Source of the DNA: RHLJ01 sp048058975
GTDB lineage: Bacteria > Bacteroidota > Rhodothermia > Balneolales > Balneolaceae
NCBI GenBank assembly: GCA_048058975.1
Contig: JBLLNP010000002.1
Coordinates: 186,001-250,000 of the forward strand
Length of the DNA: 64,000 nt
Direction of reading: 5' to 3'
Made by a program: the position numbers and the translations under genes. Every line of letters begins with the position of its first letter. Within the stretch, counting starts at the first letter, position 1. The notes beneath the pieces are model-generated. The model saw only the letters and a list, made by a program, of their open reading frames with translations, did not search any database and had not been told where the DNA came from. Shown one piece after another: positions 16,176 to 26,092 of this stretch.

Positions 16176-18620
16176 TTATTCAGTTCTTAATTGAGAAATT
16201 GGGTTTTGAAGTGCAGTTCTTACAGCAATTATACAAATGGGGAGCAGTGCAATCACGAATATGCCAGTACTTGCTATTGCAAACTGTGCTATTCCAAAAT
16301 CAACCTGATAGGAAAAGTTTTGTAACCACTCAAGAATGATAAAATAGGAGAGAGGTACACCCAAGAGAATGGCAATGAAAATCAGCTTAACAAAAAAAGC
16401 GGATTGAATGGAAACCAAATCTTTTAAGGAGGCTCCTAAGACTTTTCTTATTCCAAATTCTTTGGTTCGCATTTCTGCATAAAAAGAGGTTAATCCTACT
16501 AACCCTACAATGGCGAGTATAATGGTAACCCACGAACCTATTGTGAATAGTTTCTTATAGATCACATCAATTTTATAGTAATCTGCGATCATAGAATCCA
16601 GAAATTCATACTCTAAGCCTGCTTCTTCATCAAGCTCAATAAACTGGCCTATAATCTGTTCGATGTCTGCCAGTGTTTCGCTTGTTTCATTACCCGTTAA
16701 ACGAATTGCAAAATCATCAATACCTACAAATGGATTATCGATATACCCAATAATCAACGGTTCAATCTCTTCATGAAGTGATCTGTAGTGAAAATCTTCG
16801 ATTACACCCACAACTGTAGCTTCTAGAGATTCTTCATTACCAAGCGAAAGAGTTTGGTTTATAGGAGACTGATCCTTAAAAAGAATTTGTGCAGCTGCGC
16901 GGTTTATCAAAACAGAAGAGCGATTAAGGTTTTCTCCTCCTTCAGCGTGAAAGTTTCTTCCCTGAAGAAGATCAAGTTCAAGAAGGGGAAGTACATGCTC
17001 ATCAAAAGCATAAAATGAGATCGGTAGATTTTCATCAGGATTCTCTTCTCTGCTAACTTCAACCATGTCGGGTTCCCGATAACCACTGATCATACGACTT
17101 AATCCCGCTATGCCTATAACATTTGGGTGACTTGAAATCTGATGTTTGAGATCAGGAATACTATTTCTGAGCCTTCCATCATTGATTTCCATAACTACCA
17201 CCTGCTCGTTTTCGAAGCCTAACTCTTTATCGAATATATAACCAAGCTGTTTGTTGGTAACCAAGGTTAACACAACAATTATGTACGTAAGTGCGAATTG
17301 ACCTACCACTAAGCTTTTCCTGAAAAACGAGCTTTGTACTGATCCTGTAGATGTTTGTTTTACCGTATTCGAAAGCTCATTTTTCGTGAGCATAAATGCC
17401 GGGTAGGAACCTGAAACAACCCCGATTATTAAAAGCAATGGTAAAGCATATAATCCTACATTAATCAAATCAGAACTAGTTAAAGCCAACTGGATACCAG
17501 CAATAGATTCGAAATAAGGGATCATAAGTTGCAGTAGTCCAAGCGAAGGGATTAGAGCCAGTGTTGTCATTAATACAGATTGAACAAGAAAGAGCAAAAC
17601 AAGTTGGGATTTCTGAGCTCCGAACACGCTTCTTAAGCCTACTTCAGCCGTTCTTTTGATAGATCTGGCTGAGGATAAATTCATGTAGTTGATGCATGCG
17701 ATTACAAGAATAAGGACGGCAATGGCAATAAAAATGTACACATATTGAATATTCCCTGGCACACCATTTAATTCATCTATGTTAGTCTGAATATCTGAGG
17801 AGTTGAAATGAATATCGGTGATTGGCTGTAAAGTAATTGCCGTTTCGATTTCCGGGTTTCCAAAATAGGTAGCAGATATTTCCTGTAACTGAGAGGCAAT
17901 TAATTCAGGATCGGCTTCCTCATCTAGTTTTACATAGTTATGGGCTACTCTGCCTCTCCAACTTGTATAGTATTCTCGAAACCAATCGGGGCCAGTAAAA
18001 TTTTCCAGATATCGGTCAACGCTGGCATGGATTACCGCACTAAACCTAAAGCTTGAATTTTTGGGTAAATCATCTAAAACAGCTGTAACAGTAAACAATC
18101 CATAGGTTTCAATATCCATGGTTTTTCCTATGGGGTTTTGATCACCAAAAAACCGCTGAGCCGTTTCTTTTGTTAGAACGATCGACATTTGATTACTAAG
18201 AGCGTTGCCCTCATCCCCGTATGCAATCTCTAGGTCAAATATTCGAAGAAAAGATGCATCAGTAGAAACTATATTGTCTAACCTTGCTCGTTTTTGATCG
18301 GTTTCTACGATTTGTTGAGGAACCCCGAAAACTTTTGATACTGCTTCGATACCGTCAATCTCGTCGGTTACAACTTCTGAAAAGGGTAGGGGTAATTGAG
18401 CAGTGGTATTTTCCTGAGCGTCCTGACTTGATGTGAGCAGAGTACGGTAAATACGATCATGGTCAGAATATGAAGTATCATAGTTTAGCTCATGGTTTAG
18501 AAAAATGAGCATTAGAGCAAAAAATGATAAGCCGATACTTAATCCAATAAAACTGATTAAAGAATAGTATCTATCTTTTAAAATATTTCGATAGGCGATT
18601 TTAAGGTAATTCAAAAACAT
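16176..18620 (-). CDS. duplicated MacB/FtsX ABC permease, paralogue 2
   Basis: The protein has 814 aa from the ATG ending at 18620. The open frame reaches 63 bp further into the neighbour but every paralogue starts with 'M-NYLKIA-RN', which begins here as MFLNYLKIAYRNILKD. Two MacB/FtsX halves are present. The first coupling motif is the most divergent of the set, AEVGLRSVFGA, where the usual RK is RS; the second is normal (KEFGIRKVLGAS). The C-terminus is NPISQLRTE, while most paralogues end SLKSE. These changes suggest a paralogue whose contact to an ATPase differs in the N-terminal half. It starts 2 bp after the stop of paralogue 3, so the two are co-transcribed. Confidence 0.92.
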   Translation of the reverse strand: MFLNYLKIAYRNILKDRYYSLISFIGLSIGLSFFALMLIFLNHELNYDTSYSDHDRIYRTLLTSSQDAQENTTAQLPLPFSEVVTDEIDGIEAVSKVFGVPQQIVETDQKRARLDNIVSTDASFLRIFDLEIAYGDEGNALSNQMSIVLTKETAQRFFGDQNPIGKTMDIETYGLFTVTAVLDDLPKNSSFRFSAVIHASVDRYLENFTGPDWFREYYTSWRGRVAHNYVKLDEEADPELIASQLQEISATYFGNPEIETAITLQPITDIHFNSSDIQTNIDELNGVPGNIQYVYIFIAIAVLILVIACINYMNLSSARSIKRTAEVGLRSVFGAQKSQLVLLFLVQSVLMTTLALIPSLGLLQLMIPYFESIAGIQLALTSSDLINVGLYALPLLLIIGVVSGSYPAFMLTKNELSNTVKQTSTGSVQSSFFRKSLVVGQFALTYIIVVLTLVTNKQLGYIFDKELGFENEQVVVMEINDGRLRNSIPDLKHQISSHPNVIGIAGLSRMISGYREPDMVEVSREENPDENLPISFYAFDEHVLPLLELDLLQGRNFHAEGGENLNRSSVLINRAAAQILFKDQSPINQTLSLGNEESLEATVVGVIEDFHYRSLHEEIEPLIIGYIDNPFVGIDDFAIRLTGNETSETLADIEQIIGQFIELDEEAGLEYEFLDSMIADYYKIDVIYKKLFTIGSWVTIILAIVGLVGLTSFYAEMRTKEFGIRKVLGASLKDLVSIQSAFFVKLIFIAILLGVPLSYFIILEWLQNFSYQVDFGIAQFAIASTGIFVIALLPICIIAVRTALQNPISQLRTE

Positions 18621-18622
18621 GT

Positions 18623-21007
18623 CTATTCGCTTTTTAAACTTTGAACGGGATTTAGTAGCGCTGCTTTTATTGCTTGATAGCAAACTGCAAGCATCGCCAC
18701 CAGAATGGTAATTACAAAAGTGAAAATGAAGACATCTACACTTATTCTGGTTTGGTAAGCAAATTCATTCAGCCAGCTTGTAATCCAATAGTAGGAAAAT
18801 GGGATTCCGATAACGAAGCCAATCAAAACCAGGACCAGATATTCTTTTGAAAGCGATCCAACAATTCCCCTGACGCTGGAGCCCAAAACCTTTCGGATAC
18901 CGATTTCTTTAGTTCGCTGTTGAGCGGAGAAAGCAACCAGACCGAATAAACCGAAGCAGGCTATTAAAATGGCAACCACTGTAAGATAACTAAGTAGTGT
19001 TCCGGCATTTTCTTCTACTTGATGAAGCCTTCCATAGTGTTCATCAAAAAAAGAAGCGGTAAGCGGGTTGACAGGATCGAACTTAGCCCAGACTTCTTCA
19101 AGACCAGCCAGTATTTCTTCAGTTTGATCGGTGTTAACTTTTACTGAAATTCGGGAGAACCACCCACTAGGTGGTATAAACAACATGATCGGTGCAACTT
19201 GTTCACGCATCGACCGGAAATGAAAATCTTTGAGTACTCCAATTACGGGCTTGTTTTCCATCTCGAGTACATCAATTGGGATAGTGATAGACTTACTTAG
19301 TGGATCATCTGTCCAGCCAAGCTGACGAACTGCTTCTTCATTCAACAAAAAACCACCTTGTTGATCGGTGCTGAATTCTGTTGAAAAATCTCGGCCATTA
19401 ATTATCTGCATTCCAAAAGTCTTAACGAAGTCGTGATCAACAGCTAGCATTCGAACAGTCGGTTCGTCTTCTTCGCTTATACCTTCAGCAGAGTACGGGA
19501 GTCCCCAATCACTTCCACCGGGCATATTTCCTGAGAAAGAAACCTCTGTAACTCCTGGAATCTGTAGAAATTCAGCTTTTATAGTTTCGTACTGTGAGTT
19601 AATGGCAAAGTCCCGGATCGGAATTGTGAGTATTTGTTCTTTATCAAAACCCAGATCCTTGTTTTGCATAAAATTGAATTGTTTCTGCATCACCAGAGTA
19701 GAACAAACCAAAGCAACGGAGGCTGCAAACTGAAAGATAACCAGTCCTTTTCTAAGCAATACATTTCCCTGAATTTTCTGAACTCCTTTTAAAATTGAAG
19801 AAGGTTTGGGTGAAGAAAGAACAAATGCCGGATAGATCCCGGATAAAAATCCAATGATTAAGGTAACACCAATAATAGATGCTATAATACCCGGGTTTAA
19901 CAGAAAAGAGTTGTCAAACGGGCTGCTTGAAAGCTCGGAAAAAGAAGGAAGAAACAGGTCTGTAATAATCAGAGCCAGAATAAGGGCTATAAAAGTTACG
20001 ATCAGAGATTCTCCCAGGAATTGGCGGATCAATGCTCCGCGCTGAGCACCAATTGTTTTACGAATACCGACCTCTTTAAGACGGGTAGATGCTCTAGCCG
20101 TCATCAGGTTGATAAAATTGATGCAGGCCAATAGAAGAATAAAAAATCCGACAATTCCATAGGCATAGAGCGAGGAAATATCAGAATTCAGTACCATTTC
20201 TCTCCATAAGTTTGATGTAAGATGAATGGAAGTAATTGGTTGAAGTGTGGCTTTGTTTTCCGGATCGTAGAAATCTCCCAGGTTACGTTCAAGAATTCTT
20301 TGCATTTGATTTTCAACGGAAGCTATTGAAGCTTCATCATGTAGTTGAACATAGGTATAGAATTGGTTCCATGCCCGCCAGTCATCAATATCAGGGTGAG
20401 TGTAAGTAGTTAAAGAAACAAGAAACTCGAACGTAAAATGACTGTTTGAAGGTATTTCATCAAGAATACCAGTAACAGTGTATTCAGTTTCTTCACTAAG
20501 AATCAGAGTTTTTCCAATGGGGCTTTCATCCTCGAAAAAGCGATTAGCAAACTCCTGAGTTATTACAATCGAATTAGGCTGATGGAGAGCGGTTTTTGGA
20601 TCTCCCTCAAGAAGAGGAAAGGTGAACATTTCAAATACGGACGAATCCGCAAAGAAACCGTTGCCTTCAAAGAACCGATTATTAGCATAACGCATCAATG
20701 AAGTACCATGAAATACAAAACGGGTTACCGCTTCTACTTCAGGAATTTCAGATAAGGCAGCCTCGCCCCATGGAGCGGTTACTTTGGCTATTCCATCATA
20801 GTTGTCATCTCGGCCTCCTGTTGCAACAAGGCGATAAAGTTCGTCCTTATTTTCATGATACTGATCAAAACTGAGTTCGTAGCTTACATATAGGCCAACA
20901 AGTATAAAGCAAGTCAAACCTGCTGCAAGTCCAGCAACATTAATAGAGGAATACACTTTGTGTTTCTTCAGATTTCTGAATGCGATTTTAAGGTAATTCA
21001 AAAACAC
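18623..21007 (-). CDS. duplicated MacB/FtsX ABC permease, paralogue 3
   Basis: The protein has 794 aa, beginning MFLNYLKIAFRNLKKHK with membrane helix 1 at about 20-42. The coupling motifs are KEVGIRKTIGA and KEIGIRKVLGSS, and the C-terminus is NPVQSLKSE. Periplasmic domain 1 carries the family's 'PIGKTLILSEETEYTVTGIL' stretch followed by 'DEIPSNSHFTFEFL'. Domain 2 contains 'LNEEAVRQLGW' and 'VIGVLKDFHFRSMREQV', the conserved core of the second MacB periplasmic domain. It lies 2 bp from each neighbour, within the unit that runs from 23468 down to 13001. Confidence 0.93.
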   Translation of the reverse strand: MFLNYLKIAFRNLKKHKVYSSINVAGLAAGLTCFILVGLYVSYELSFDQYHENKDELYRLVATGGRDDNYDGIAKVTAPWGEAALSEIPEVEAVTRFVFHGTSLMRYANNRFFEGNGFFADSSVFEMFTFPLLEGDPKTALHQPNSIVITQEFANRFFEDESPIGKTLILSEETEYTVTGILDEIPSNSHFTFEFLVSLTTYTHPDIDDWRAWNQFYTYVQLHDEASIASVENQMQRILERNLGDFYDPENKATLQPITSIHLTSNLWREMVLNSDISSLYAYGIVGFFILLLACINFINLMTARASTRLKEVGIRKTIGAQRGALIRQFLGESLIVTFIALILALIITDLFLPSFSELSSSPFDNSFLLNPGIIASIIGVTLIIGFLSGIYPAFVLSSPKPSSILKGVQKIQGNVLLRKGLVIFQFAASVALVCSTLVMQKQFNFMQNKDLGFDKEQILTIPIRDFAINSQYETIKAEFLQIPGVTEVSFSGNMPGGSDWGLPYSAEGISEEDEPTVRMLAVDHDFVKTFGMQIINGRDFSTEFSTDQQGGFLLNEEAVRQLGWTDDPLSKSITIPIDVLEMENKPVIGVLKDFHFRSMREQVAPIMLFIPPSGWFSRISVKVNTDQTEEILAGLEEVWAKFDPVNPLTASFFDEHYGRLHQVEENAGTLLSYLTVVAILIACFGLFGLVAFSAQQRTKEIGIRKVLGSSVRGIVGSLSKEYLVLVLIGFVIGIPFSYYWITSWLNEFAYQTRISVDVFIFTFVITILVAMLAVCYQAIKAALLNPVQSLKSE

Positions 21008-21009
21008 TG

Positions 21010-23468
21010 TTACTCTCCCTTCAAACTTTCAACAGGATTGATGGTGGTTGCTTTAAATGACTGATATCCAACAGAAATCCAAGCGATAAGGAGACTTGCT
21101 AAACCAGCAATTATGAAGGTCCAGAAACTTATTTCTGTTTGATAGGCAAAACCTTGCAGCCAAGTATTCATTGCATACCAGGTTATGGGGATAGCAAATA
21201 GAAATGCGATTAGTACTAATTTTGTGAATTCCTTATTCACAAGTAATACAATTCCTTTCGAAGAAGCTCCAAGTACTTTGCGAACACCAATTTCTTTGGT
21301 CTTTCGAACCACTAAGAGGGAAGCTAATCCAAATAGTCCTAAACAAGCGATAATAATCGCGAAGGTAGAACCAAAAGTTACAATCTGACTCAAACGCTCT
21401 TCCTGGCGGTACTGGCTATCTACTGCTTCGTCCAGAAAAGTAACATTAAATGGCTCTCCAGGGCTTACTTCTCCCCATGTTTTTTCAAGAGCAGCTAGAG
21501 TACCGGGAATATTAGTTGGACTTATCTTTACAGAAATGCTTGGAGATGCAGAACTGAGGTCAAGATTATCAATTCCTGAAAAAATAATTCTGGGCTCTAT
21601 TACCAATACCAATGGTTCAACACTGGTTTTTAAAGAAGCGAAGTTGAAATTTTGAACCACTCCAAGTACTTGGTGTTCATGAAATTCAGGACTGGGAAGG
21701 GTTGCATTCAAAGGATCGGTCCAGCCATGTTCTTCTACAAAAGCTTCATTCACAATAATTCCCAATCTTGCATCAGAAGAAACCTCCTGAGAGAACCTCT
21801 TCCTTCCAGGAAATTTAATCCCATTAAGTTAGCGTAATCGTGATCCACAATGTTCATCCGGAAAGGATGTAGTTTTTCTTCAGTATCTCGATAATCGGCC
21901 GACATCCAGTCATTATCAGCAGGTGTATAAAGAGAGGCTGCCACTCCTTTCACTTCGGGGATTGAGGCGAGTTGTGATTTCAGGAGTTCGGTTTTGGAAG
22001 AAGCTCTCTGCATCAATCCTAAAAATCCGGTTTCCTGGTCAGGGTTATCATCTATTTCGATGATGACGATATGCTCTTTTTGGAATCCCAGGTCAGAAGA
22101 GCGCAAGAATTCTAATTGGTCTGAGATGATTAGTGTGCTTCCAATTAAGAAGATGGAAAGCGTAAACTGGAAAACCACCATTCCGGTTCTGAATAAGCTG
22201 CGGTCACCTTTTATCTGGATTTTCCCTTTCAGAACTTCCACGGGTTTAAACCCGGAAAGAATCAGGGCAGGGTAAATGCCTGCAATTATGCTTATGAAAA
22301 TGGCCAGCCCTAAAAATAACGAAAAGGTTTTCAGTGAAAACGTAAGTACAAGTGCTGTACCAGATAGTTGGTTGAAATAGGGTAGCAGCAATTCCGAAAA
22401 CAACAAACCAATACTTAGTGCCAGAACAGTCATCAATAATGCTTCTCCCCAAAACTGGTACATTAGGTGTGTTCGTTCAGCTCCGATAGTTTTACGAATG
22501 CCGACTTCTTTAGCCCGGCTGGTCGATCGGCTGATAGACAGGGTCATGAAATTAACACAAGCAATAAGAAGCACGAGTACAGCAATACCCAAAAGAATGT
22601 ACAGATAGGTAGGATCGGTTACGGAAGCTATTCCTACAGGAACATCGGGATTGAGCCGGATGTCTGTTAAGGGTTGCAGATCTACTGTGTAATTACTCCT
22701 GTTCCATTCCTCTTCACCAAAAATTTCCTGCATCATAGCGACCAACTTACCTTGTGTCTCAGAAATCTGTGTGTTTTCATCCAGTTGAACATAGGTTTCA
22801 GCTATTACAGAAAACCATCCGGTATAAGCTCTTTCACTAAACAGCTTTCGCCCATTTTCCATGGGGATTAAAAGTTCATAGGTAATACTCGAATTTATGG
22901 GATAGTCTTCTATGATTCCTGAAACAGTGAAAGGTTCAAACTGGTCATTCATTTTTACCAGTAATGTTTTTCCAAGAACGTCATCGGTTCCAAAAAACCG
23001 TTCTGCTGATGAAGGGGTTAAAACTACATTGGAAGTCTGTGCAAATACCGATTCCGAAGTTCCCTTAAGTAGCTCGAAATCAAACATGGTGAAGAATTCC
23101 GGATCAACAAGTTGGATTCGCTCAGAAAAGCCTTCTGTCTGATCATCAGCTTTCACTAAATCATTATAAACATACCTTCGAGCTATGCTTTCTGCTTCAG
23201 GAATATTTTCAGCGATTGATTCTTTTAGCCTTAGAGGTGTAACAGTATTCCAGTAAATACTTCCATCTCCATAATCTTCATGAACCCAGGCTCTGTATAT
23301 GCGGTCAGAGTTTGAGTGAAATTTATCATAACTGAATTCATTAGTGAGATAAAGCAGGATTAACAGGCAACAGGCAACCCCAACTGAGAGCCCGAAAATA
23401 TTAATGCCCGAATAAGTTTTGTTCTTGAAGAGATTGCGAAATGCAATTTTGATATAGTTTTTGATCAT
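21010..23468 (-). pseudogene. duplicated MacB/FtsX ABC permease, paralogue 4, frameshifted
   Basis: Two overlapping frames encode one permease. The N-terminal part (23468 down to 21750, 572 aa, MIKNYIKIAFRNLFKNK start, coupling motif KEVGIRKTIGA) runs well into periplasmic domain 2, then ends with the foreign tail 'GSLRRFLLMQDWELL'. The C-terminal part (to 21010) continues in another frame with 'RFSQEVSSDARLGIIVNEAF', KEIGVRKVLGAS and NPVESLKGE. The family pattern 'LEGRxFSxxxSSDA' places the break at about 21795-21805 and needs one additional base. Restored, the protein would have about 818 aa. No other damage is seen, so this is either a recent mutation, phase-variable expression or a sequencing error. 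It is the first gene after control module A. Confidence 0.9.
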
Positions 23469-23504
23469 GATATCAGCTGATTTAGTTAACGGCTAGTAAC
23501 TATG

Positions 23505-23519
23505 CCAACAATCATACCA
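23505..23519 (-). promoter_or_regulatory. sigma-54 -24/-12 promoter, module A
   Basis: On the minus strand it reads TGGTATGATTGTTGG, fitting TGGyACG-N4-TTGC with GG and the TTG element at correct spacing. It lies 36 bp before the first start codon of the 23468-13001 unit, and exactly 53 bp downstream of a tandem dyad element. The same sequence recurs at 33370 and 38500. Confidence 0.72.
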
Positions 23520-23572
23520 AAGTGATGAAATTATACGAATAAGCTCAAAAACGATGATTATGAGCTAAAACC

Positions 23573-23609
23573 TGTACGTTTTTATACAGAAGGTGTACGC
23601 AATTGAACA
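23573..23609 (-). promoter_or_regulatory. tandem dyad activator site (UAS), module A
   Basis: Two 16-bp dyads, TGTACGTTTTTATACA (23573-23588) and TGTACGCAATTGAACA (23594-23609), written on the plus strand, with centres 21 bp apart. That equals two helical turns, as expected for NtrC-type activator dimers binding side by side. Modules B, C and D have identical geometry. Confidence 0.75.
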
Positions 23610-23670
23610 GTTGGTTTGTCTCCATTAAACAAGCGAAGGATTTAAACCCTTCGCTTATGAAAAAGAATAG

Positions 23671-26022
23671 CTATTCACTCTTCAAGCTCTTAACGGGATT
23701 CATCAGTGCCGCTTTTACCGATTGCCAGCTTACCGTTAACCATGCGATCACCAGGGCACATATTCCGGCAGCAGCAAATACCCACCATTCGATGCCCGAA
23801 CTATACGCGAAATCATCCATCCATTGGCTCATCAAATACCAGGATACTGGAATAGAAATAACTATCGAAATGAGCACAAGTTTGGTGAAGTCTCCTGATA
23901 GAAGGAGTATCAGGCTTCGAACAGAAGCTCCAAGTACTTTTCTAACCCCAATTTCTTTTGAGCGTTGTTCGGCTGTAAATGCAGATAATCCAAATAAACC
24001 CAAACAAGAAATAAATATGGCGATAATGGCAAAATATCTTGCTAATGCTCCTATTCGCATTTCTCCGCGATAAAGGCTGGCATATTGTTCATCCATAAAA
24101 TTGTAATCGAAAGGATAGGATGGATTAAAAGAACTGTACAACTCTTCAACTTGAGAAAGTGTATTGATAATATTAGCAGACTCAATTCGAACAAAAGCCC
24201 TCCATCCAAATTCGGGAGTCAACCTAAAGAAGAGTGGACTTACTTCGGTTCGGAAACTTTGGAAGTGGAAATCTTTTGCTACCCCGATAATTTCCCGTTC
24301 ATCGCCCCAAAGTGTAATGGTTTTACCAATCGGATCTTCAAGTCCCATTACTTTTATACCAGTCTCATTGAATATGATTTTTGCAGAATCAGCTCCAAAA
24401 TCATCTGAAAAACTACGCCCTTCAATAATTTCAATGTCCATGGTTTCGATTAAGCCAAAATCCATTCCAATATTTTCAAAAAGTATGCGTGTTTCTGGAT
24501 CTTTATCAGGCCAATCAAGCCCCATCGTATTATTCTGTTGATTTAAAAAGGAATGAGTAGAGCGAGAAGCGTTTATTACACCTGGAATATTTTCCAATTG
24601 TTCTTTAAATGCAGGCCATTGTTCTCCGATTTGCCCTTCTGTAGTAAAGTAAATCAAATTCTCTTTGGTGTAGCCTAAATTCTGACTTTGCGTAAATTGA
24701 ATCTGACGGTATATAATTATAGTTGAAACAATAAGGATAATAGATAAGCTGAACTGAAAAACTACTAGTCCCTTTCTGGCGAACGCCTCTTTCGCCGATG
24801 ACTTCAAAGATCCTTTTAATGATTTAACTGCTTCAATAGAAGACAGGTAAAACGCAGGATAGCTTCCTGAAACTAATCCTGTTATAAGAACAGTACTCAC
24901 AAAGATGGCAAGCAACATAGGATTAGTGTAATCCACAGAAATAGATTTGTCGGTTAGGTTATTAAATATGGGAAGACAGAGTTCCACCAGCAGAATGGAC
25001 ACAAATAAAGAAAAGAAGCTGATGATCATCGATTCACCTATAAACTGCCCAATTAACGAACCCTGACTAGCTCCGATAGATTTTCGTATGCCAACTTCTT
25101 TAGAACGTTTAGCAGCTTTGGCGGTACTAAGGTTCATAAAGTTGATACAGGCGATCAGTAGAATGAAGATTGCAACAATTGTGAACAGGCGAACATATTC
25201 AATTCGACCTCCGGTTACTACCTTATTTTCGAATTGGCTATACAAGTAGCGATCTGCAAAAGGATAAACGAACAGTTCTACATGAGATTCTTCGTTCTTT
25301 GTCTTGATGAAATCAGCTATTTTAGTATTCAATGCGTTAGCATCCACCCCGGGAGTAAGCTTTGCAATGCTTCTGGGTCCGTTATTTCCCCATTCAGAAG
25401 CCCAATCATTTTCAAGCAGCCAGTCATCGTAACGGAGGAGACAATCAAACTCAAAAGTCGAGTTCTCGGGCATATCCCTGAACACCCCCGTTACTGTAAG
25501 TTCTGTATCATTATCGAGAGTAATTCCTTCACCCATAGGATTCCGAGCTCCAAAATACTTCTCAGCCATTGATGCGGACAGTACAATAGAATTAGGGTTG
25601 GTAAGAAGGTCGTCACGGTCTCCATAAACTAAATCTATACTTAGAATATGGAAGAAATCATTTTCTACATATAGCCCGGTTTCCCGAAAAGACTGGTTAT
25701 CTTTAGTGAATAAATAGTCGCTGTTCCAGGTATAGGTAGAAGTATATTCAAACTCCGGAAATTCTTCTTTAAGCGTGCGCGCAAGAATTCCCGGTGTAGA
25801 TAAAGTGGTCATTACCTCATCGGAATAATGCTGATGTTCCATAATCTGATATATCCGATCAGAATCTGCATGATACTGATCCATATTTACCTCGTCTATT
25901 ACCCACAAAAAAATCAGGAAACTGCATGTTAAACCAATTGATAGGCCTGCAAGGTTTATAAAGAATGAACTTTTTTGGCGTCTGAATCCCCGAAACGCTG
26001 TTTTCAAATAATTTCTAAGCAT
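23671..26022 (-). CDS. duplicated MacB/FtsX ABC permease, paralogue 5
   Basis: I start this 783-aa protein at the ATG ending at 26022 (MLRNYLKTAFRGFRRQK), with a GGAG ribosome-binding site just before it; the open frame extends 27 bp further. The coupling motifs are KEVGIRKSIGA and KEIGVRKVLGAS; the C-terminus is NPVKSLKSE. Membrane helix 1 ('FINLAGLSIGLTCSFLIFLW') lies at about 21-40. Domain 2 contains 'FNETGIKVMGLEDPIGKT' and 'GVAKDFHFQSFRTEV'. It is the last gene of the unit that starts at module B, 70 bp after paralogue 6, and control module A begins within 100 bp of its stop. Confidence 0.93.
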   Translation of the reverse strand: MLRNYLKTAFRGFRRQKSSFFINLAGLSIGLTCSFLIFLWVIDEVNMDQYHADSDRIYQIMEHQHYSDEVMTTLSTPGILARTLKEEFPEFEYTSTYTWNSDYLFTKDNQSFRETGLYVENDFFHILSIDLVYGDRDDLLTNPNSIVLSASMAEKYFGARNPMGEGITLDNDTELTVTGVFRDMPENSTFEFDCLLRYDDWLLENDWASEWGNNGPRSIAKLTPGVDANALNTKIADFIKTKNEESHVELFVYPFADRYLYSQFENKVVTGGRIEYVRLFTIVAIFILLIACINFMNLSTAKAAKRSKEVGIRKSIGASQGSLIGQFIGESMIISFFSLFVSILLVELCLPIFNNLTDKSISVDYTNPMLLAIFVSTVLITGLVSGSYPAFYLSSIEAVKSLKGSLKSSAKEAFARKGLVVFQFSLSIILIVSTIIIYRQIQFTQSQNLGYTKENLIYFTTEGQIGEQWPAFKEQLENIPGVINASRSTHSFLNQQNNTMGLDWPDKDPETRILFENIGMDFGLIETMDIEIIEGRSFSDDFGADSAKIIFNETGIKVMGLEDPIGKTITLWGDEREIIGVAKDFHFQSFRTEVSPLFFRLTPEFGWRAFVRIESANIINTLSQVEELYSSFNPSYPFDYNFMDEQYASLYRGEMRIGALARYFAIIAIFISCLGLFGLSAFTAEQRSKEIGVRKVLGASVRSLILLLSGDFTKLVLISIVISIPVSWYLMSQWMDDFAYSSGIEWWVFAAAGICALVIAWLTVSWQSVKAALMNPVKSLKSE

Positions 26023-26092
26023 AAAAATCTCCGTGGTTAAGTTCTGCACTTAACACGGAGAAAAAGTAGATGGGTTACATTAGAAATCAGCT

